Positions 4,532 through 5,101 of a DNA stretch of 5,101 bases are shown here, one piece after another (the first letter of the stretch is position 1; every line of letters starts with the position of its first letter). The translations under genes and the position numbers were made by a program. Below the pieces are notes generated by a model. It worked only from the letters and a program-made list of their open reading frames with translations. It searched no databases and was not told the origin of the DNA. Source of the stretch: Acidimicrobiales bacterium (GTDB lineage: Bacteria; Actinomycetota; Acidimicrobiia; Acidimicrobiales; RAAP-2); NCBI GenBank assembly GCA_017883105.1, contig JADGOF010000201.1, positions 1-5,101 on the forward strand, given 5' to 3'.

Positions 4532-5101
4532 CTAGATCGAGAAGTCCTCACCGTCCCAGATCCCCGACTCCGACGGCCGGGCCACGTGAGCGAGCCGCTG
4601 GCCGCTGAGCTTGGTCTCGAGATCGTCTACGCGCTTCAGCAGTGACTGCAAGCTGGTTCCGACAAGGTCGGGCATCAGGGTGTCCTCAAGATCCAGGGGC
4701 GATGACGCTGGACGCGGCTTGCTTCGTGCGATGACCTGACCAGGGACCCCGACTACGACCGAGTTGGAGGGAACCGACCTCACGACCACGGCATTGGCAC
4801 CGATACGACTGTCATCGCCGATGGTGATCGGACCGAGGATCTTCGCCCCTGCACCAACAACAACCCGATCCCCCAAGGACGGGTGTCGCTTGCCTGGCTC
4901 AAGGCTCGTTCCCCCCAGGGTGACTCCTTGATAGAGGGTCACGTCCTCCCCGATCACTGCGGTCTCTCCGATGACGACACCCGTGGCATGGTCGATGAAG
5001 AGCCCTTCTCCGATCGTCGCCGCTGGGTGGATCTCCACCCCGGTCAACAGACGTCCACATCCAGCGACGAGACGCGCCGGAAGCTTGAGCTCGATCGGCG
5101 G
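4532..5101 (-). CDS. cysE: Serine O-acetyltransferase (5' end outside window)
   Basis: The open frame runs off the right edge; 189 codons are present. An in-frame TTG at 5047 is not the start, because codons before it still match the family (A-R-L-V-A-G-C-G-R-L leading to L-T-G-V-E-I-H-P). The enzyme transfers acetyl from acetyl-CoA to L-serine, giving O-acetylserine for cysteine synthase. The left-handed beta-helix hexapeptide repeats run from E-I-H-P-A-A-T-I-G through ARIGANAVVV-like turns to VVGVPGQVI. FIDHATGVVIGETA carries the catalytic His, GVEIHP the acidic partner (Glu, as in Gram-positive enzymes) and GKRHPSLGD the second His. A Leu-rich helix L-L-K-R-V-D-D-L-E-T-K-L precedes the C-terminus, which ends G-E-D-F-S-I; a terminal Ile is the residue that inserts into the CysK active site in the cysteine synthase complex. 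The N-terminal helical domain lies outside. No cysK is seen in the window. Confidence 0.93.
   Translation of the reverse strand, partial: PPIELKLPARLVAGCGRLLTGVEIHPAATIGEGLFIDHATGVVIGETAVIGEDVTLYQGVTLGGTSLEPGKRHPSLGDRVVVGAGAKILGPITIGDDSRIGANAVVVRSVPSNSVVVGVPGQVIARSKPRPASSPLDLEDTLMPDLVGTSLQSLLKRVDDLETKLSGQRLAHVARPSESGIWDGEDFSI

Noticed and set aside
1..5101. CRISPR arrays, tRNA or rRNA genes, insertion sequences, attachment sites
   Set aside because: No regularly spaced repeats, no cloverleaf or rRNA-like sequence, no transposase or terminal repeats were seen on either strand.

Overview
The window is moderately GC-rich (about 60%), and its real reading frames have mostly G or C at third codon positions. 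Two CsbD-family proteins, a DUF6458-type membrane protein, a flavodoxin-family protein and an iron-containing redox enzyme of the haem-oxygenase-like fold together suggest Actinomycetota, perhaps an Acidimicrobiia-like lineage. This assignment is inference from gene content and composition only; there is no rRNA or other phylogenetic marker.

Left part (1-1180, plus strand): the last 25 codons of an unidentified gene (1-78) are followed by a string of small genes. These are a CsbD protein (132-323), a 24-residue single-pass membrane peptide (482-556), a two-helix DUF6458-type membrane protein (656-919) and a second, diverged CsbD protein (983-1180). The two csbD genes and the membrane-protein genes look like a general stress or envelope-stress module. 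A GGTTT-N17-GGGTT element at 344-370 resembles promoters of the SigB/SigF family, the sigma class that controls csbD in Bacillus subtilis. An inverted repeat over its -10 region, an 8-bp hairpin before the 24-codon gene and a 15-bp palindrome before the second csbD are candidate control sites.

Middle (1181-3877, plus strand): the interval 1181-1458 holds no intact gene, but it contains what looks like the severed N-terminus of a second flavodoxin-family protein (about 1320-1418). It is followed by three tightly packed genes: an intact flavodoxin/NADPH-dependent FMN reductase-like protein (1459-2076), a haem-oxygenase-like di-metal redox enzyme whose start overlaps the previous stop by one base (2076-3200), and a small DNA adenine methyltransferase 14 bp later (3215-3877). 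The flavoprotein could supply electrons to the metal enzyme. A DNA methyltransferase in the same transcription unit is unexpected, and no restriction endonuclease is visible.

Right part (3743-5101, minus strand): serine O-acetyltransferase (cysE, start outside the window) makes O-acetylserine for cysteine synthesis and keeps a C-terminal isoleucine of the kind that docks into cysteine synthase. Downstream on the same strand lies an NTF2/SnoaL-like reading frame. Only its first 95 or so residues look like the family; the rest is unrecognised, less GC-rich, and finally runs antisense into the methyltransferase gene. This suggests a rearranged or chimeric gene at the junction of the two convergent units.
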